Part shown: in pieces, positions 18,404 to 32,997 of the stretch
How positions within the stretch are numbered: position 1 is the stretch's first letter
How the letters are laid out: every line of letters begins with the position of its first letter
Assembly: GCF_003025035.1 (NCBI RefSeq)
Contig: NZ_PYJN01000019.1
Span: 372,001 to 436,000, forward strand
Source: Rhizobium sp. SEMIA4064
GTDB lineage: Bacteria > Pseudomonadota > Alphaproteobacteria > Rhizobiales > Rhizobiaceae
Reading direction: 5' to 3'
DNA length: 64,000 nucleotides
Program-made: the position numbers and the translations under genes
The notes under the pieces: model-generated
Databases searched by the model: none
What the model was told of the DNA's origin: nothing
What the model saw: the letters and a program-made list of their open reading frames with translations, nothing else

Positions 18404-19399
18404 TCAGGCGACGCCGATCCGCAGCAGATCGTGGAAATGGACGATGCCGACAGGCCGCCGGGCGTCGTCGACGACGATCAGCGCCGAGATATTGTGACGG
18501 TTCAGCACTGCCATTGCGCCGGTCGCCAGCGTCGTTTCCTTTACCGTCTTCGGATTGCGCGTCATCACATCGTCCACCCGCATCTCTGCAAGGCTGCCGC
18601 CGAGATTGCGGGCAATATCGCCATCGGTGACGATGCCGCACAGGCAACCGTCGTCATCGATCACGCCGACGCAGCCGAAACGCATTTTCGATAGCGTCAT
18701 CGCCGCTTCCGGCATGCCGGTGCCAAGGCTAACCAGAGGCACGCGGTCACCCTTGTGCATGATATCGGCGACATGCGAGAGGCTGGCGCCCAGCTTGCCA
18801 CCGGGATGGAAGGTGCGGAAATCCTCGGCCGTGAAGCCGCGCGCTTCCAGCAGTGCTACGGTCAGCGCATCGCCGATGGCAAGCTGCAGCAGCGTCGAGG
18901 TCGTCGGTGCGAGCCCATGCGGGCAAGCTTCCTGCTCCTTGGGCAGCAGCAGAACTACATCCGACTCGCGCGCAAGCGTAGAGGTTTCACCGGCGGTGAT
19001 GGCGATCATCGGAATCGAGAAGCGACGGGAATAGCTGATGATGCCGCGCAGCTCGGCGCTTTCGCCGCTCCAGGATATGGCGATGATGACGTCATCCTGC
19101 GTGATCATGCCGAGATCGCCGTGATTGGCTTCGACCGGATGCACGAAGAAAGCCGGTGTTCCCGTGGACGCCAGGCTTGCGGCGAGCTTGTTGCCGATAT
19201 GGCCGCTCTTGCCGACACCGGTGATGACGACGCGGCCGCTGATGTCGCCGATGATCTCCACCGCGCGGCTGAAGGGCGCGGCCAGACCATTGGTCAGGGC
19301 GCGTTCCAGCGCCTCCATGCCCAGTCTCTCGGTCTCGATCGTCCGTATTGCGGATTCGATCGCACCGTTCTCGATCAGTCTTACAGCTCTCTTGTTCAT
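18404..19399 (-). CDS. kpsF: KpsF/GutQ family sugar-phosphate isomerase (arabinose-5-phosphate isomerase)
   Basis: Protein of 331 residues with an N-terminal SIS domain (about 35-175; ITGVGKSGHIGNKLAASLAS) and a tandem CBS pair (about 205-330; VGVIDDDG, IVTDGDIARNLGG). Enzymes of this class interconvert ribulose-5-phosphate and arabinose-5-phosphate, the first step towards Kdo for lipopolysaccharide or capsule. The CBS domains suggest allosteric control by a nucleotide or sugar. No kds genes are adjacent, so the pathway link is from family knowledge. Confidence 0.9.
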   Translation of the reverse strand: MNKRAVRLIENGAIESAIRTIETERLGMEALERALTNGLAAPFSRAVEIIGDISGRVVITGVGKSGHIGNKLAASLASTGTPAFFVHPVEANHGDLGMITQDDVIIAISWSGESAELRGIISYSRRFSIPMIAITAGETSTLARESDVVLLLPKEQEACPHGLAPTTSTLLQLAIGDALTVALLEARGFTAEDFRTFHPGGKLGASLSHVADIMHKGDRVPLVSLGTGMPEAAMTLSKMRFGCVGVIDDDGCLCGIVTDGDIARNLGGSLAEMRVDDVMTRNPKTVKETTLATGAMAVLNRHNISALIVVDDARRPVGIVHFHDLLRIGVA

Positions 19400-19594
19400 G
19401 AGCGAGGCCTAACGCTTTTCTCTATTTCTGTCCACCCGAGATCGATTTTGTGCAGCGGAGATGGGTCGTCGCACCATCAAAGCAAGTTCCGTCACATGAC
19501 TCCTTGTAGTCCTCTGGCAAGGAAGCGTTAACCATGGGCCTTTACGCTTGGGTAAGAATTTAAAGCATTTCAAGTAAGGTCAGACATAGATCAA

Positions 19595-21121
19595 ATGAAC
19601 ATCGGCAAGAACAAGGCGGGTGGTGTTTCCCTCCGGCTGACGGCATGCGCTGCATCCGCTCTGCTGGGTTGGGTTGCGCTCGCCATGCCGATGCCGGTTC
19701 AGGCGCAATCGCTCAACACCAGCCAGAGTTCTAATCCGGCGACAGCATCGACCGACACGGACAGTTTGGATCTGCCCGGTTCGGACACGACGGGCGCGAC
19801 ATCCTCCAGATCCATGACGACCAACGCCGCGAATCAGGCGGCAACGGATGCGGATAGTCCGTCCAGCGCGTCTCTCCGGCTCGGCGGCATCGATCCCACG
19901 ACGACGGGCTCCACGCTGGATAACGATCTGCGCCGCGTCAATCAGCGCGAGACCAGTGTCGACGATCTGAAAGCGCGGCAGCATCCGGACCGTGAGGATG
20001 TGCAGGGCATACCGCTTGGCACCTTCACCTTGCGCCCTTCCGTCAACCAATCCATCAACGTCGAGAGCAACCGCACCGGCTCGACCAATGACGACCGTAG
20101 CTTTCTGCAAACCGATCTGCGCAGCACCTTGACGTCGGATTGGGACCGCCATGCCCTGACCGTCACCGGCGAGGGCGTCTGGCAGAAAAACCTGAGCGGC
20201 ACCGGCGCCGAACAGCCGACCGTCAATATCAACGCCGATCTGCGCCTTGACCTTCCCGCCGATACGACAGCGCATATCATCGCCGGCTATCAGTTCTACC
20301 GCGAAGACACCAGCGACCCGAACGCCATTGCCGGCGCTTCGAAGCAGTCGGCTGTCAATCAATTCAATACCGGCGCATCGCTGGAGCGCGATTTCGGCCT
20401 GCTGCGCGGCACGACAGCCGTCGGCCTGACCCGCACCATCTATTCCGACGCCACCCTGTCGGACGGAACACAGGTGACGCTCAGCGACCGCAACCAGACC
20501 GCCGGCACCTGGCGCGGGCGCATCGGTTACGAGCTTTCGCCTGTGCTCATCCCCTTCCTGGAGGCCGATCTCGGCCGCACCTTCTACGACCAGTCGCACG
20601 ACAGCAATGGCTACGCCCGCTCGAACCAGAGCTACGGGGGCAAGGCGGGCGTCGAGCTCGACCTCGGCGACAAGATGAAGGGCGAACTAGGCTTCGGCTA
20701 TCAGCATACGGAATTCGACGATTCGCGCCTCGCTTCGATCGATTCGCCGACCGTCGACGGCAATCTCGCCTGGTCGCCGCAGCGCGGCACCGATGTCAGC
20801 ATCGGCCTTTCGACAACGGTCCAACCCTCCACGACGGCGGGCGAAAGCGGCTACACCGCCTATCAGTTGACGGGCACGTTGAGCCAGGAACTGCGCGACG
20901 ATCTCACCGCCAAAGTAACGGGCGGCACCATCTGGCGCGTCTATCCCTCCGGCAGCACCACCTCCGACGAAACCGAATATGATGCCGCGCTTGGCCTCAC
21001 CTGGGGCATCAACCGCTATCTCGATCTGACGAGCAATGTCGGCTACCAACTGACGTCACGAACGACGGGCGATGATACGCGGCAGCTCCAGGCGGGCGTG
21101 GGATTGACGGTGAAGAGGTAG
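19595..21121 (+). CDS. Outer membrane beta-barrel protein (BBP2_2-like)
   Basis: Exported protein of 508 residues. The signal peptide ends at about residue 38 (AMPMPVQAQS). A Ser/Thr/Asp-rich, probably disordered segment runs to about 120. The rest, to the C-terminus, shows alternating hydrophobic/polar strands with many Tyr, Gly and Asn residues, the pattern of an outer-membrane barrel. It resembles the putative beta-barrel porin family PF10082. Such proteins are often near exopolysaccharide genes, and galU follows on the opposite strand; that link is circumstantial. The ribosome site before 19595 is weak. Confidence 0.8.
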   Translation: MNIGKNKAGGVSLRLTACAASALLGWVALAMPMPVQAQSLNTSQSSNPATASTDTDSLDLPGSDTTGATSSRSMTTNAANQAATDADSPSSASLRLGGIDPTTTGSTLDNDLRRVNQRETSVDDLKARQHPDREDVQGIPLGTFTLRPSVNQSINVESNRTGSTNDDRSFLQTDLRSTLTSDWDRHALTVTGEGVWQKNLSGTGAEQPTVNINADLRLDLPADTTAHIIAGYQFYREDTSDPNAIAGASKQSAVNQFNTGASLERDFGLLRGTTAVGLTRTIYSDATLSDGTQVTLSDRNQTAGTWRGRIGYELSPVLIPFLEADLGRTFYDQSHDSNGYARSNQSYGGKAGVELDLGDKMKGELGFGYQHTEFDDSRLASIDSPTVDGNLAWSPQRGTDVSIGLSTTVQPSTTAGESGYTAYQLTGTLSQELRDDLTAKVTGGTIWRVYPSGSTTSDETEYDAALGLTWGINRYLDLTSNVGYQLTSRTTGDDTRQLQAGVGLTVKR

Positions 21122-21208
21122 AAACTGCCTAGACAGATTCGATAGGAGCGAGGGTCGTTTCTTGTCCGAACATCAGGACTCGGTTCGTCCCTGCCTACCC
21201 CCTCTCTT

Positions 21209-21263
21209 GCAATTTCTAAAAATTAGGCGAGGGACAAGCCCTCGCCTAATCCTAAGAAATTGC
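21209..21263 (-). terminator. Nested palindrome acting as galU terminator
   Basis: A 12-bp stem, ATTAGGCGAGGG (21222-21233) with CCCTCGCCTAAT (21239-21250), is nested inside a second perfect pair, GCAATTTCT (21209-21217) and AGAAATTGC (21255-21263). On the minus strand the inner stem is followed by TTTTT, as expected for termination of galU. On the plus strand there is no comparable T-run. Confidence 0.8.
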
Positions 21264-21294
21264 TTTCTCGCCCGCCAGGGGCGAGATGAGCTTG

Positions 21295-22182
21295 TTACTT
21301 CAGCGCTTCGACCAGTGCCTTGAACCCGTCCTCGATGGTAGGACGGATGTCGGCGCGGGCGAGCGCGAAGGCGACGTTGGCGAGGATGAAGCCATCCTTG
21401 GCGCCACAGTCGAAAGTCTGGCCGCGGAAGTGATAGCCGGCGAAATCCTGCTGCTGGGCAAGCTTCAGCATGCCGTCCGTCAACTGGATTTCGTTGCCCG
21501 CACCACGCTCCTGACTTTCCAGGATGTGGAAGATCTCCGGCTGCAGGATGTAGCGGCCGTTGATGAAGAAGTTCGACGGAGCCGTGCCCTTGGCCGGCTT
21601 TTCCACCATTTCGGTGATGCGGAAGCCGCTGCCGATCGTCTCGCCGACGCCGACGATGCCGTATTTATGGGTCTGGTCCGGAGCGCATTCCTCGACGGCG
21701 ATGACGTTGCCGCCGCTATGCTCGTAAAGCTCGATCATGCCCTTCATGCAGCCCTTTTCGGCACGCATGACCATGTCGGGCAGCAGCAGCGCGAAGGGTT
21801 CGTCGCCGACGATCTCGCGGGCGCACCAGACGGCGTGGCCGAGACCGAGCGGCTCCTGCTGGCGTGTGAAGCTCGCCGTGCCGGCCTTCGGCAGCAGGCC
21901 GTTCAGCAGCGACAGCTCGGCATTCTTGTTGCGCTGGCGAAGCGTCTGCTCGAGTTCGAACTGAATATCGAAATAGTCCTCGATGACATGCTTGCTGCGG
22001 CCGGTCACGAACACGAAATGCTCGATGCCGGCTTCCATCGCCTCATCGACGACGTACTGGATTACCGGCTTGTCGACGACGGTCAGCATCTCTTTCGGCA
22101 CCGCCTTGGTCGCCGGCAAGAACCGCGTCCCTAGTCCGGCGACCGGAAATACTGCCTTACGCACCTTTTTATGCTGTCCCAC
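21295..22182 (-). CDS. galU: UTP-glucose-1-phosphate uridylyltransferase
   Basis: Enzyme of 295 residues making UDP-glucose from UTP and glucose-1-phosphate, the donor for exopolysaccharide, cyclic glucan and LPS. The nucleotide-binding signature [18 protein letters not shown] is intact, as are [13 protein letters not shown] and FVFVTGRSK. The start is GTG at 22182. GGAGG lies five bases upstream, and the ATG within the ribosome site runs into a stop after five codons. It is a single-gene unit between two plus-strand genes. Confidence 0.95.
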   Translation of the reverse strand: MGQHKKVRKAVFPVAGLGTRFLPATKAVPKEMLTVVDKPVIQYVVDEAMEAGIEHFVFVTGRSKHVIEDYFDIQFELEQTLRQRNKNAELSLLNGLLPKAGTASFTRQQEPLGLGHAVWCAREIVGDEPFALLLPDMVMRAEKGCMKGMIELYEHSGGNVIAVEECAPDQTHKYGIVGVGETIGSGFRITEMVEKPAKGTAPSNFFINGRYILQPEIFHILESQERGAGNEIQLTDGMLKLAQQQDFAGYHFRGQTFDCGAKDGFILANVAFALARADIRPTIEDGFKALVEALK

Positions 22183-22388
22183 TCATACCTCCTGGGAATT
22201 GCGTCGCTTTTGCGCCAAAGCTACTCGAAGGGTCAGTAGTATAAATTTGCTACTGTTTTGCAAATGATGACTGACCCCGGCTTCCATGGTAAAGAATTTG
22301 TTGACTTCGTTCCTGTAGTGTCACGCTTGGGCGAATGCCACGGGCATCGCCGCACCCGAAATCCAAGTATTGATGGACACGGCTGTTG

Positions 22389-23612
22389 ATGACCCCAAAC
22401 CGCAAACACTCCCTTCGTGGTCTCGCCCTGGCGCTCGCGCTCGGTGCCGTTGCGGGACTAACCCCCATTAACGCCAATGCGGACGCTGGGTTCCAGAAAT
22501 GGATCGCGGGCTTCTACGATACCGCAGCCAAAAGCGGCATCACGCAGTCAACCTATCGCAAAGCATTTGCCGGCGTAACGGACCCAGACCCCACGGTCCT
22601 AGAAAAAGCTCAGTACCAACCGGAATTCAAATCCGAGATCTGGGATTATCTAGATTCCCGCGTCAATCCCTATACCGTTGATGTTGGCCGGAAGATGGCG
22701 GCCAAATACGGTTCCACACTTCGTTCCCTTGAACAGCATTTCGGCGTGGACCGCAATATCATCCTGGCTATCTGGTCGATGGAATCGAATTACGGCGCCG
22801 TGCTCGCCAAGGACGAGAAGCTGCATTACGTGCCGCGTGCTTTGGCAACTCTCGCCTATGCCGATCCGAAGCGTGCTGGCTACGCCAAAAAGCAGTTGAT
22901 CGCCGCGTTGAAGATCCTGCAGAGCGGCGACGTGCCGCGCGAAGAGCTCAACGGCTCCTGGGCCGGCGCCATGGGCCACACGCAATTCATCCCGACCAGC
23001 TACCTGCTCTATGCGGTCGACGCCGATGGCAATGGCCATGCCGATATCTGGAACTCCATTCCCGACGCGCTGGCAACGACCGCCAATCTGCTGGCAAAGA
23101 ACGGCTGGAGCACTGGCCGCACCTGGGGCTACGAAGTGACCGTACCGCCCGGCGGCGCGGCGCAACTCGGCAAGACCCACACGATCGCGCAATGGGCTGC
23201 CATGGGTTTCGTACGCCCGAACGGCAAGAGCTTCCGCCTCACCTCCGACCGCGCGCAACTGAAGATGCCGGGCGGACCTAACGGCCCCGGCTTCCTGATG
23301 GCCGGCAACTTCTTCACCATCAAGCGCTACAATGCCGCCGATAGCTACGCGCTTGCCGTCGGCCTGCTTGCCGATCAGATCGCCGGCTCTGGCGGCATGC
23401 AGCAATCCTGGCCGCGCCCGAGCGGTACGCTGGATGTGAAGCAGAAATTCGAGCTGCAGACCCGCCTGAAGGAACTCGGCTATTACGACGGTGTCGTCGA
23501 CGGCAATTTCGGCTCCGGCTCCAAGGCCGCCATTACCGCCGTTCAGCAGCGATTCGGCATGAGCGCCGACGGCGAGCCGTCGATGAACCTGTTGAACGCC
23601 CTGCGCAAATAG
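22389..23612 (+). CDS. Lytic murein transglycosylase (MltB-type) with peptidoglycan-binding domain
   Basis: Exported protein of 407 residues. A signal peptide (about 1-26) precedes an SLT_2/MltB catalytic domain (about 30-325), with the catalytic Glu likely in IWSMESNYGAV and the GAMGHTQFIPTSY block. A C-terminal PG_binding_1 domain follows (about 340-405; LKELGYYDGVVDGNFG). It should cleave the MurNAc-GlcNAc bond to give 1,6-anhydro products in the periplasm. ATG at 22389 follows an in-frame TTG at 22386; the ATG is preferred. It may be cotranscribed with the SGNH-fold gene starting about 90 bp later. Confidence 0.92.
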   Translation: MTPNRKHSLRGLALALALGAVAGLTPINANADAGFQKWIAGFYDTAAKSGITQSTYRKAFAGVTDPDPTVLEKAQYQPEFKSEIWDYLDSRVNPYTVDVGRKMAAKYGSTLRSLEQHFGVDRNIILAIWSMESNYGAVLAKDEKLHYVPRALATLAYADPKRAGYAKKQLIAALKILQSGDVPREELNGSWAGAMGHTQFIPTSYLLYAVDADGNGHADIWNSIPDALATTANLLAKNGWSTGRTWGYEVTVPPGGAAQLGKTHTIAQWAAMGFVRPNGKSFRLTSDRAQLKMPGGPNGPGFLMAGNFFTIKRYNAADSYALAVGLLADQIAGSGGMQQSWPRPSGTLDVKQKFELQTRLKELGYYDGVVDGNFGSGSKAAITAVQQRFGMSADGEPSMNLLNALRK

Positions 23613-23699
23613 GTCGCCGCGGTCGCAATGAGTCTTGGATTCTCTGGACGGCAGCGCCGCTTTCATGCGACCATGGCGCAGCGAGCGGAAAAGAGCCCG

Positions 23700-24902
23700 A
23701 TGAAAAACCGACCTGTCCGCGCGGCCATGGCTGCTGCGAAAGCGATCCTCACGGCGCTTCTTGCAGTATGCTTCGCGTTTGCCTGCCTGCTCACGACGGC
23801 CGAAGCGCAGGAGCGGCCGCGCAGGACATTGCTCGACATGCTGTTCGGCAGTTCGGAACCCGATATTCCCGAGCAGCAGCCTGCGCCGAGACGCACCATA
23901 CGGCCGCATAAACGAGTCGCTCCGCCGCCACGCCAGGTGGTGGTGGCTCAGCCGGAGACGCCGCCGGAGATCCCGAAACTGCCCGACGCCAAGACGATCC
24001 TCGTCGTCGGCGATTTTCTGGCGGGCGGCCTTGGCGACGGATTGGGCGATGCCTTTTCCACCTCTCCCGGCGTCGTCGTGCAGACGCGCAGCACGGTCGC
24101 CTCCGGCCTTGTGCGCCAGGATTATTATAACTGGCCGCAGCAACTGCCCGCCATGATGGATCAATTGAAACCGGCCCTGGTCGTCGTCATGATCGGCGCC
24201 AACGACCGCCAGCAGATGACGGGTGACGGGCTCAATGAAAAATTCGGCACCGATCCATGGTACCTCGCCTATGAGGAACGCGTGGAGCAGTTCGGCAAGC
24301 TGGTGACGAGCCGCCATATCCCCCTGCTCTGGGTCGGCCTTCCACCCTTCGGTTCAAGCCAAATGACGGCCGACGCCGTAAAGCTCAATCAAATCTACCA
24401 AAGCCAAGTCGCAAGTATCGGCGGCGAGTTCATCGATATCTGGGATGGCTTCACCGACGAGAACGGCGCGTTCATCGTCACCGGCTCAGACATCAACGGC
24501 CAGCAGGTGCGGCTCAGAACCGCCGATGGCATCAATCTCACGGCAGCGGGAAAACGCAAGGTCGCCTTCTACGTCGAAAAACCGACGCGCCGGTTACTCG
24601 GCGATCAGGCGAGCCCGGATATCACCCGCCTCGACACCGGCAATCAACTGCCAGCCGAACAGGTCAATCTGCCGGCAACGGAGATGGAAAAGATCACCCG
24701 CACACAGCCGGTCAGCCTCTCCGATCCCAATCTCGACGGCGGCGCGCAGCTCCTCGGCGGCACCCCCGCCCAAACCTCGGTCAGCGAATCTCCTCGTGAC
24801 CTCCTGGTCGAGAAAGGCCAAATGGCCCCGGCACCGACCGGACGCGTCGACGACTATCGGCTGCCGACGCCGGATACGCCGGTAGACAACTCCGCAAAAT
24901 AA
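23700..24902 (+). CDS. DUF459 / SGNH-fold exported protein lacking the canonical Ser and His
   Basis: Exported protein of about 400 residues. A signal peptide (ending near EAQE) precedes a Pro/Arg-rich stretch and an SGNH-like domain (about 95-290). Block I reads VVGDFLAGGL where active enzymes have G-D-S. Block III, GANDRQ, is normal. Block V reads DGINLTAAG where the catalytic His is expected after D-G-[IV]. So the nucleophile and the general base both appear replaced. A long Pro/Thr-rich tail follows. DUF459 proteins are envelope-associated and some relatives act on polysaccharide acyl groups. The start is uncertain (23700, 23673 or 23628). Confidence 0.8.
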   Translation: MKNRPVRAAMAAAKAILTALLAVCFAFACLLTTAEAQERPRRTLLDMLFGSSEPDIPEQQPAPRRTIRPHKRVAPPPRQVVVAQPETPPEIPKLPDAKTILVVGDFLAGGLGDGLGDAFSTSPGVVVQTRSTVASGLVRQDYYNWPQQLPAMMDQLKPALVVVMIGANDRQQMTGDGLNEKFGTDPWYLAYEERVEQFGKLVTSRHIPLLWVGLPPFGSSQMTADAVKLNQIYQSQVASIGGEFIDIWDGFTDENGAFIVTGSDINGQQVRLRTADGINLTAAGKRKVAFYVEKPTRRLLGDQASPDITRLDTGNQLPAEQVNLPATEMEKITRTQPVSLSDPNLDGGAQLLGGTPAQTSVSESPRDLLVEKGQMAPAPTGRVDDYRLPTPDTPVDNSAK

Positions 24903-24924
24903 AAGGGCCGCACTTCGCGGCCCT
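24900..24924 (-). terminator. Terminator of the gltBD transcript
   Basis: AGGGCCGC, loop ACTTC, GCGGCCCT forms an 8-bp perfect stem at 24904-24924. On the minus strand it is followed by TTTTATT. It lies between convergent genes and about 25 bp after the gltD stop. Confidence 0.82.
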
Positions 24925-24949
24925 CTAAATATCAGCAGATGCGCTTCGC

Positions 24950-26404
24950 TTACCGCGGCAGCACTGTCGAGCCCATCAGGGCCTCGTCGATCGCGCGGGC
25001 GGCCTGGCGGCCTTCGCGGATGGCCCAGACGACCAGGGACTGGCCGCGGCGGACGTCGCCGGCGGTCCAGAGCTTATCGACCGAGGTCTTGTAGTCCTTG
25101 TCGTTGGCGACGACGTTGGTTGAGCCGCGCTTGTCGGTGTTGAGCGTCAGCTTGCCGTCGAGTTCCTTCAGCACGCTGTCGGTGAAGGGGCCGCGGAAGC
25201 CGATGGCGATGAAGGCGAGATCGGCGCGGATGACGAATTCCGTCCCGGCGATCGGCTTGCGGCGCTCATCGACTTCGCAGCACTTCACGCCGGTCAGCAC
25301 GCCGTCTTCGCCCATGAATTCCAGCGTTGCCACCTGGAATTCGCGCACGGCACCCTCGGCCTGCGAGGAGGAGGTGCGCATCTTCGTCGCCCAGAAGGGC
25401 CAAACAGCGAGCTTGTCTTCCTTTTCCGGCGGCTGCGGGCGGATATCGAGCTGGGTCACCTTGACAGCACCCTGACGGAAAGCGGTGCCGACGCAGTCGG
25501 ATGCCGTGTCGCCGCCACCGACGACGACAATATGCTTGCCGCCAGCGAGGATCGGATCGGACGGCCAACCGATACTGTCGATGTTTTCACGGCCGATGCG
25601 GCGGTTCTGCTGCACGAGATAGGGCATGGCGTCATGGACGCCGGCTAGCGTCGTGCCGGGAATGCCCGCTTCGCGCGGGGTTTCCGAGCCGCCGCAGTAA
25701 AGAACCGCATCATAATCAGCCAGAAGCTGCTCGGCCTTGACGTCCACGCCGACATTGACGCCGCAATGGAAGGTCACGCCTTCGCCCTTCATCTGCTCGA
25801 CACGGCGATCGATGAAGTTCTTCTCCATCTTGAAGTCCGGAATGCCGTAGCGCAGCAGCCCGCCGGGCTTCGTCTCGCGCTCGTAGACATGGACATCGTG
25901 ACCAGCCCGGCCAAGCTGCTGAGCCGCTGCCATGCCGGCAGGGCCGGAGCCGATGACGGCGACCTTCTTGCCCGTATGGACGGTTGCCGGTTCCGGACGG
26001 ATGAAGCCGAGCTCGTAGGCCTTGTCGGCAATGGCCTGCTCGACCGTCTTGATCGCGACCGGAGCATCCTCGAGATTCAGCGTGCAGGCTTCCTCGCAAG
26101 GCGCGGGGCAGACGCGGCCGGTGAATTCCGGGAAGTTGTTGGTCGAATGCAGGTTGCGGATCGCCTCTTCCCAATTGTTGTTGTAGACGAGGTCGTTCCA
26201 GTCCGGAATCTGGTTGTGAACCGGGCAGCCGGTCGGGCCGTGGCAATAGGGAATGCCACAGTCCATGCAACGCGCGGCCTGTTTCTGTACTTCCTGGTCC
26301 GACATGGGGATCGTGAATTCGCGGAAATGCCGGATGCGATCCGATGCCGGCTGATACTTGCCAACCTGCCGGTCGATTTCCAAGAAGCCTGTTACCTTGC
26401 CCAT
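24950..26404 (-). CDS. gltD: Glutamate synthase (NADPH) small subunit
   Basis: Flavoprotein of 484 residues passing electrons from NADPH to the large subunit. The N-terminal Cys-rich segment binds two [4Fe-4S] clusters ([30 protein letters not shown]). An FAD-binding motif follows ([15 protein letters not shown]), then an NADPH-binding motif ([12 protein letters not shown]) and the FAD C-terminal signature [26 protein letters not shown] precedes the ATG. It lies 178 bp downstream of gltB on the same strand. Confidence 0.96.
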   Translation of the reverse strand: MGKVTGFLEIDRQVGKYQPASDRIRHFREFTIPMSDQEVQKQAARCMDCGIPYCHGPTGCPVHNQIPDWNDLVYNNNWEEAIRNLHSTNNFPEFTGRVCPAPCEEACTLNLEDAPVAIKTVEQAIADKAYELGFIRPEPATVHTGKKVAVIGSGPAGMAAAQQLGRAGHDVHVYERETKPGGLLRYGIPDFKMEKNFIDRRVEQMKGEGVTFHCGVNVGVDVKAEQLLADYDAVLYCGGSETPREAGIPGTTLAGVHDAMPYLVQQNRRIGRENIDSIGWPSDPILAGGKHIVVVGGGDTASDCVGTAFRQGAVKVTQLDIRPQPPEKEDKLAVWPFWATKMRTSSSQAEGAVREFQVATLEFMGEDGVLTGVKCCEVDERRKPIAGTEFVIRADLAFIAIGFRGPFTDSVLKELDGKLTLNTDKRGSTNVVANDKDYKTSVDKLWTAGDVRRGQSLVVWAIREGRQAARAIDEALMGSTVLPR

Positions 26405-26582
26405 GCTTTCGTTTCCTCACTCAAAATAGAGGAGCCGATGGCTCCCGTGCCTGAAGGCAAATCCCGCTGCCCCGTCCGGCACTGTAATTCAAAACCGATT
26501 CCGCTTTTCGACAGTTGCGATCGCCAGTTCGGCGATCGCAATCGGACGCGAAATCCTCGAAGGGAAGACGAGCCGCAGCGGA

Positions 26583-31310
<4,728 letters not shown>

Positions 31311-31878
31311 CGTTTTCCCTCCGGTAAGGCCCGCATCACGGGCGATCCTTCGTCCCGCGCCGCCCCGTTATCAGGTCCGACGCGCGACAGCGCTGTTGCA
31401 TTGTGAAGATCGGGCCGCAGACCATGACCCCTTGGTGGAGCCCGTCGTCAGCGTTCCGCGCCTTGCTTATTCCACCGCCGCTCCACTTGGTCGCCTGACG
31501 GCTCCACGGGACATGCTCGCGATAACTATAGCTCGAAATCCCGATATCGTCAGGACCCTCTAGCGCATCTTCGGCCTTGGCGGCCAAAATAGGACAGCAA
31601 CCCTGTCCTAATTCATCAGCTCTATGCCAGAAAGCGACGGGCTCCGCAAGAGCAAAACGGCAAATTATCGCTAAGTTGCGACGGAAGATTGCCAATGCTT
31701 CAAAATTCGAGCAAGAAAGTTTCGCTGCACCGCATCATTTTGTTTGTTGATTGCGCAGATCAATTTCTGTGATGCGTCCTTCAGCATCACGCTCTTGATC
31801 CCCTGCGACATTGGATTAATGTCCGGCAGACCTCCGGTAACCCTCCCGCAATCCCGTTAATTCAGTTGGTGCATATCC
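31311..31878. other. Long divergent intergenic region between gltB and the threonine aldolase gene
   Basis: These 568 bp contain no convincing ORF on either strand. A stem, GTGATGC (31769-31775) and GCATCAC (31784-31790) with an 8-base spacer, lies about 90-110 bp before the aldolase start. An AT-rich stretch around 31520-31560 could serve as a gltB promoter. The length is unusual for this gene-dense window and suggests a long leader or several regulatory sites for gltBD. Confidence 0.4.
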
Positions 31879-32925
31879 ATGTTCTTTGCTTCCGATAATT
31901 GGGCCGGCGCCCATCCTAAGATCGCCCAGCGTCTTCTCGCCGAATCCGGCGGTTTTGCCGCAGCCTACGGTACCAGCGATCTCGATCAGAAAATTGAAGC
32001 CAAATTCGCCGAGATTTTCGAGCGTAAGGTCGCCGTCTTCTTCGTCGCGACAGGCACGGCCGCCAATTCTCTGTCGCTCGCCAGCGTCCAGAAGCCGGGC
32101 GGCATCAGCTTCTGCCATCCAGAAGCGCATGTGGCCGAGGACGAATGCGGGGCGCCGGATTTCTTCAGCGGTGCGCGGCTGGCGACGGTCGAGGGTGCGG
32201 CCGGTAAAATTGACGTGAAGGCGCTCGCCACCAAGGTCGCCCGCTTTCCGCAGGATGACCTCCATCACGGCCGCGCAGCGGCGGTGACGATCACCCAGGC
32301 AACGGAGGTCGGCACGGTCTATTCGCTCGCTGAAATCGATGCCATCGCGTCCGTCTGCAAGGCAAACAGTCTGCCGCTGCACATGGACGGTGCTCGTTTC
32401 GCCAATGCGCTGGTCGCGCTTGAGGTCAGCCCGGCGGAGATGACCTGGAAGCGTGGGGTCGACATTCTTTCCTTCGGTGGCACCAAGAACGGCTGCTGGT
32501 GCGCCGAGGCAATCGTCTTTTTCAATCCGGAGCAGGCGAAGGAGATGCATTTCATCCGCAAACGCGCTGCCCAGCTCTTCTCCAAATCGCGTTTCATCGC
32601 CGCGCAATTCGACGGCTATTTCGAAGATGGCCTCTGGCTCGACCTTGCCCGCCATTCCAACCGCATGGCCGATCGTTTGCGCGCCGGCATCGAACAAGCC
32701 GCCACCGCACGCCTCGCCTGGCCTACGGCTTCGAACGAAGTCTTTGCGATCATCTCGAAATCGGCTGCTAAGACCGCCGAGGACAAGGGCGCAAAATTCT
32801 ACGAATGGCCGATCCCGGAATCGCAGCCCGAACTGGTGAACGGGAACGAGACCCTGATCCGCCTCGTCACAAGCTTCGCCACGACCGAAGACGATGTCAC
32901 CGGCTTCCTAGCTTGCCTCACCTGA
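31879..32925 (+). CDS. ltaE: Low-specificity threonine aldolase family protein
   Basis: PLP-dependent beta-eliminating lyase-type protein of 348 residues that should cleave L-threonine/allo-threonine to glycine and acetaldehyde. Recognisable blocks are SDNWAGAHP at the N-terminus, VATGTAANSLSL (cofactor phosphate loop), LHMDGARFANAL (Asp contacting the pyridine nitrogen), and LSFGGTKNG with the PLP-binding Lys. Length fits the family. Whether the natural substrate is threonine or phenylserine-type amino acids is not visible. Confidence 0.88.
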   Translation: MFFASDNWAGAHPKIAQRLLAESGGFAAAYGTSDLDQKIEAKFAEIFERKVAVFFVATGTAANSLSLASVQKPGGISFCHPEAHVAEDECGAPDFFSGARLATVEGAAGKIDVKALATKVARFPQDDLHHGRAAAVTITQATEVGTVYSLAEIDAIASVCKANSLPLHMDGARFANALVALEVSPAEMTWKRGVDILSFGGTKNGCWCAEAIVFFNPEQAKEMHFIRKRAAQLFSKSRFIAAQFDGYFEDGLWLDLARHSNRMADRLRAGIEQAATARLAWPTASNEVFAIISKSAAKTAEDKGAKFYEWPIPESQPELVNGNETLIRLVTSFATTEDDVTGFLACLT

Positions 32926-32931
32926 TTTTCG

Positions 32932-32982
32932 GGTAAAAAAGGAGCGCCGTAGCTGTCCCACCGGGGCGCACGCGGCGCTCAA
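32932..32982 (-). terminator. Minus-strand terminator downstream of the 45-residue ORF
   Basis: GAGCGCCG (32942-32949) pairs with CGGCGCTC (32973-32980), with further pairing inside the 23-base loop. On the minus strand the stem is followed by CTTTTTT; on the plus strand no T-run follows. It is therefore oriented for a minus-strand transcript, matching the small ORF at 32998-33135. Confidence 0.65.
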
Positions 32983-32997
32983 CACCTCATTTGGAGG

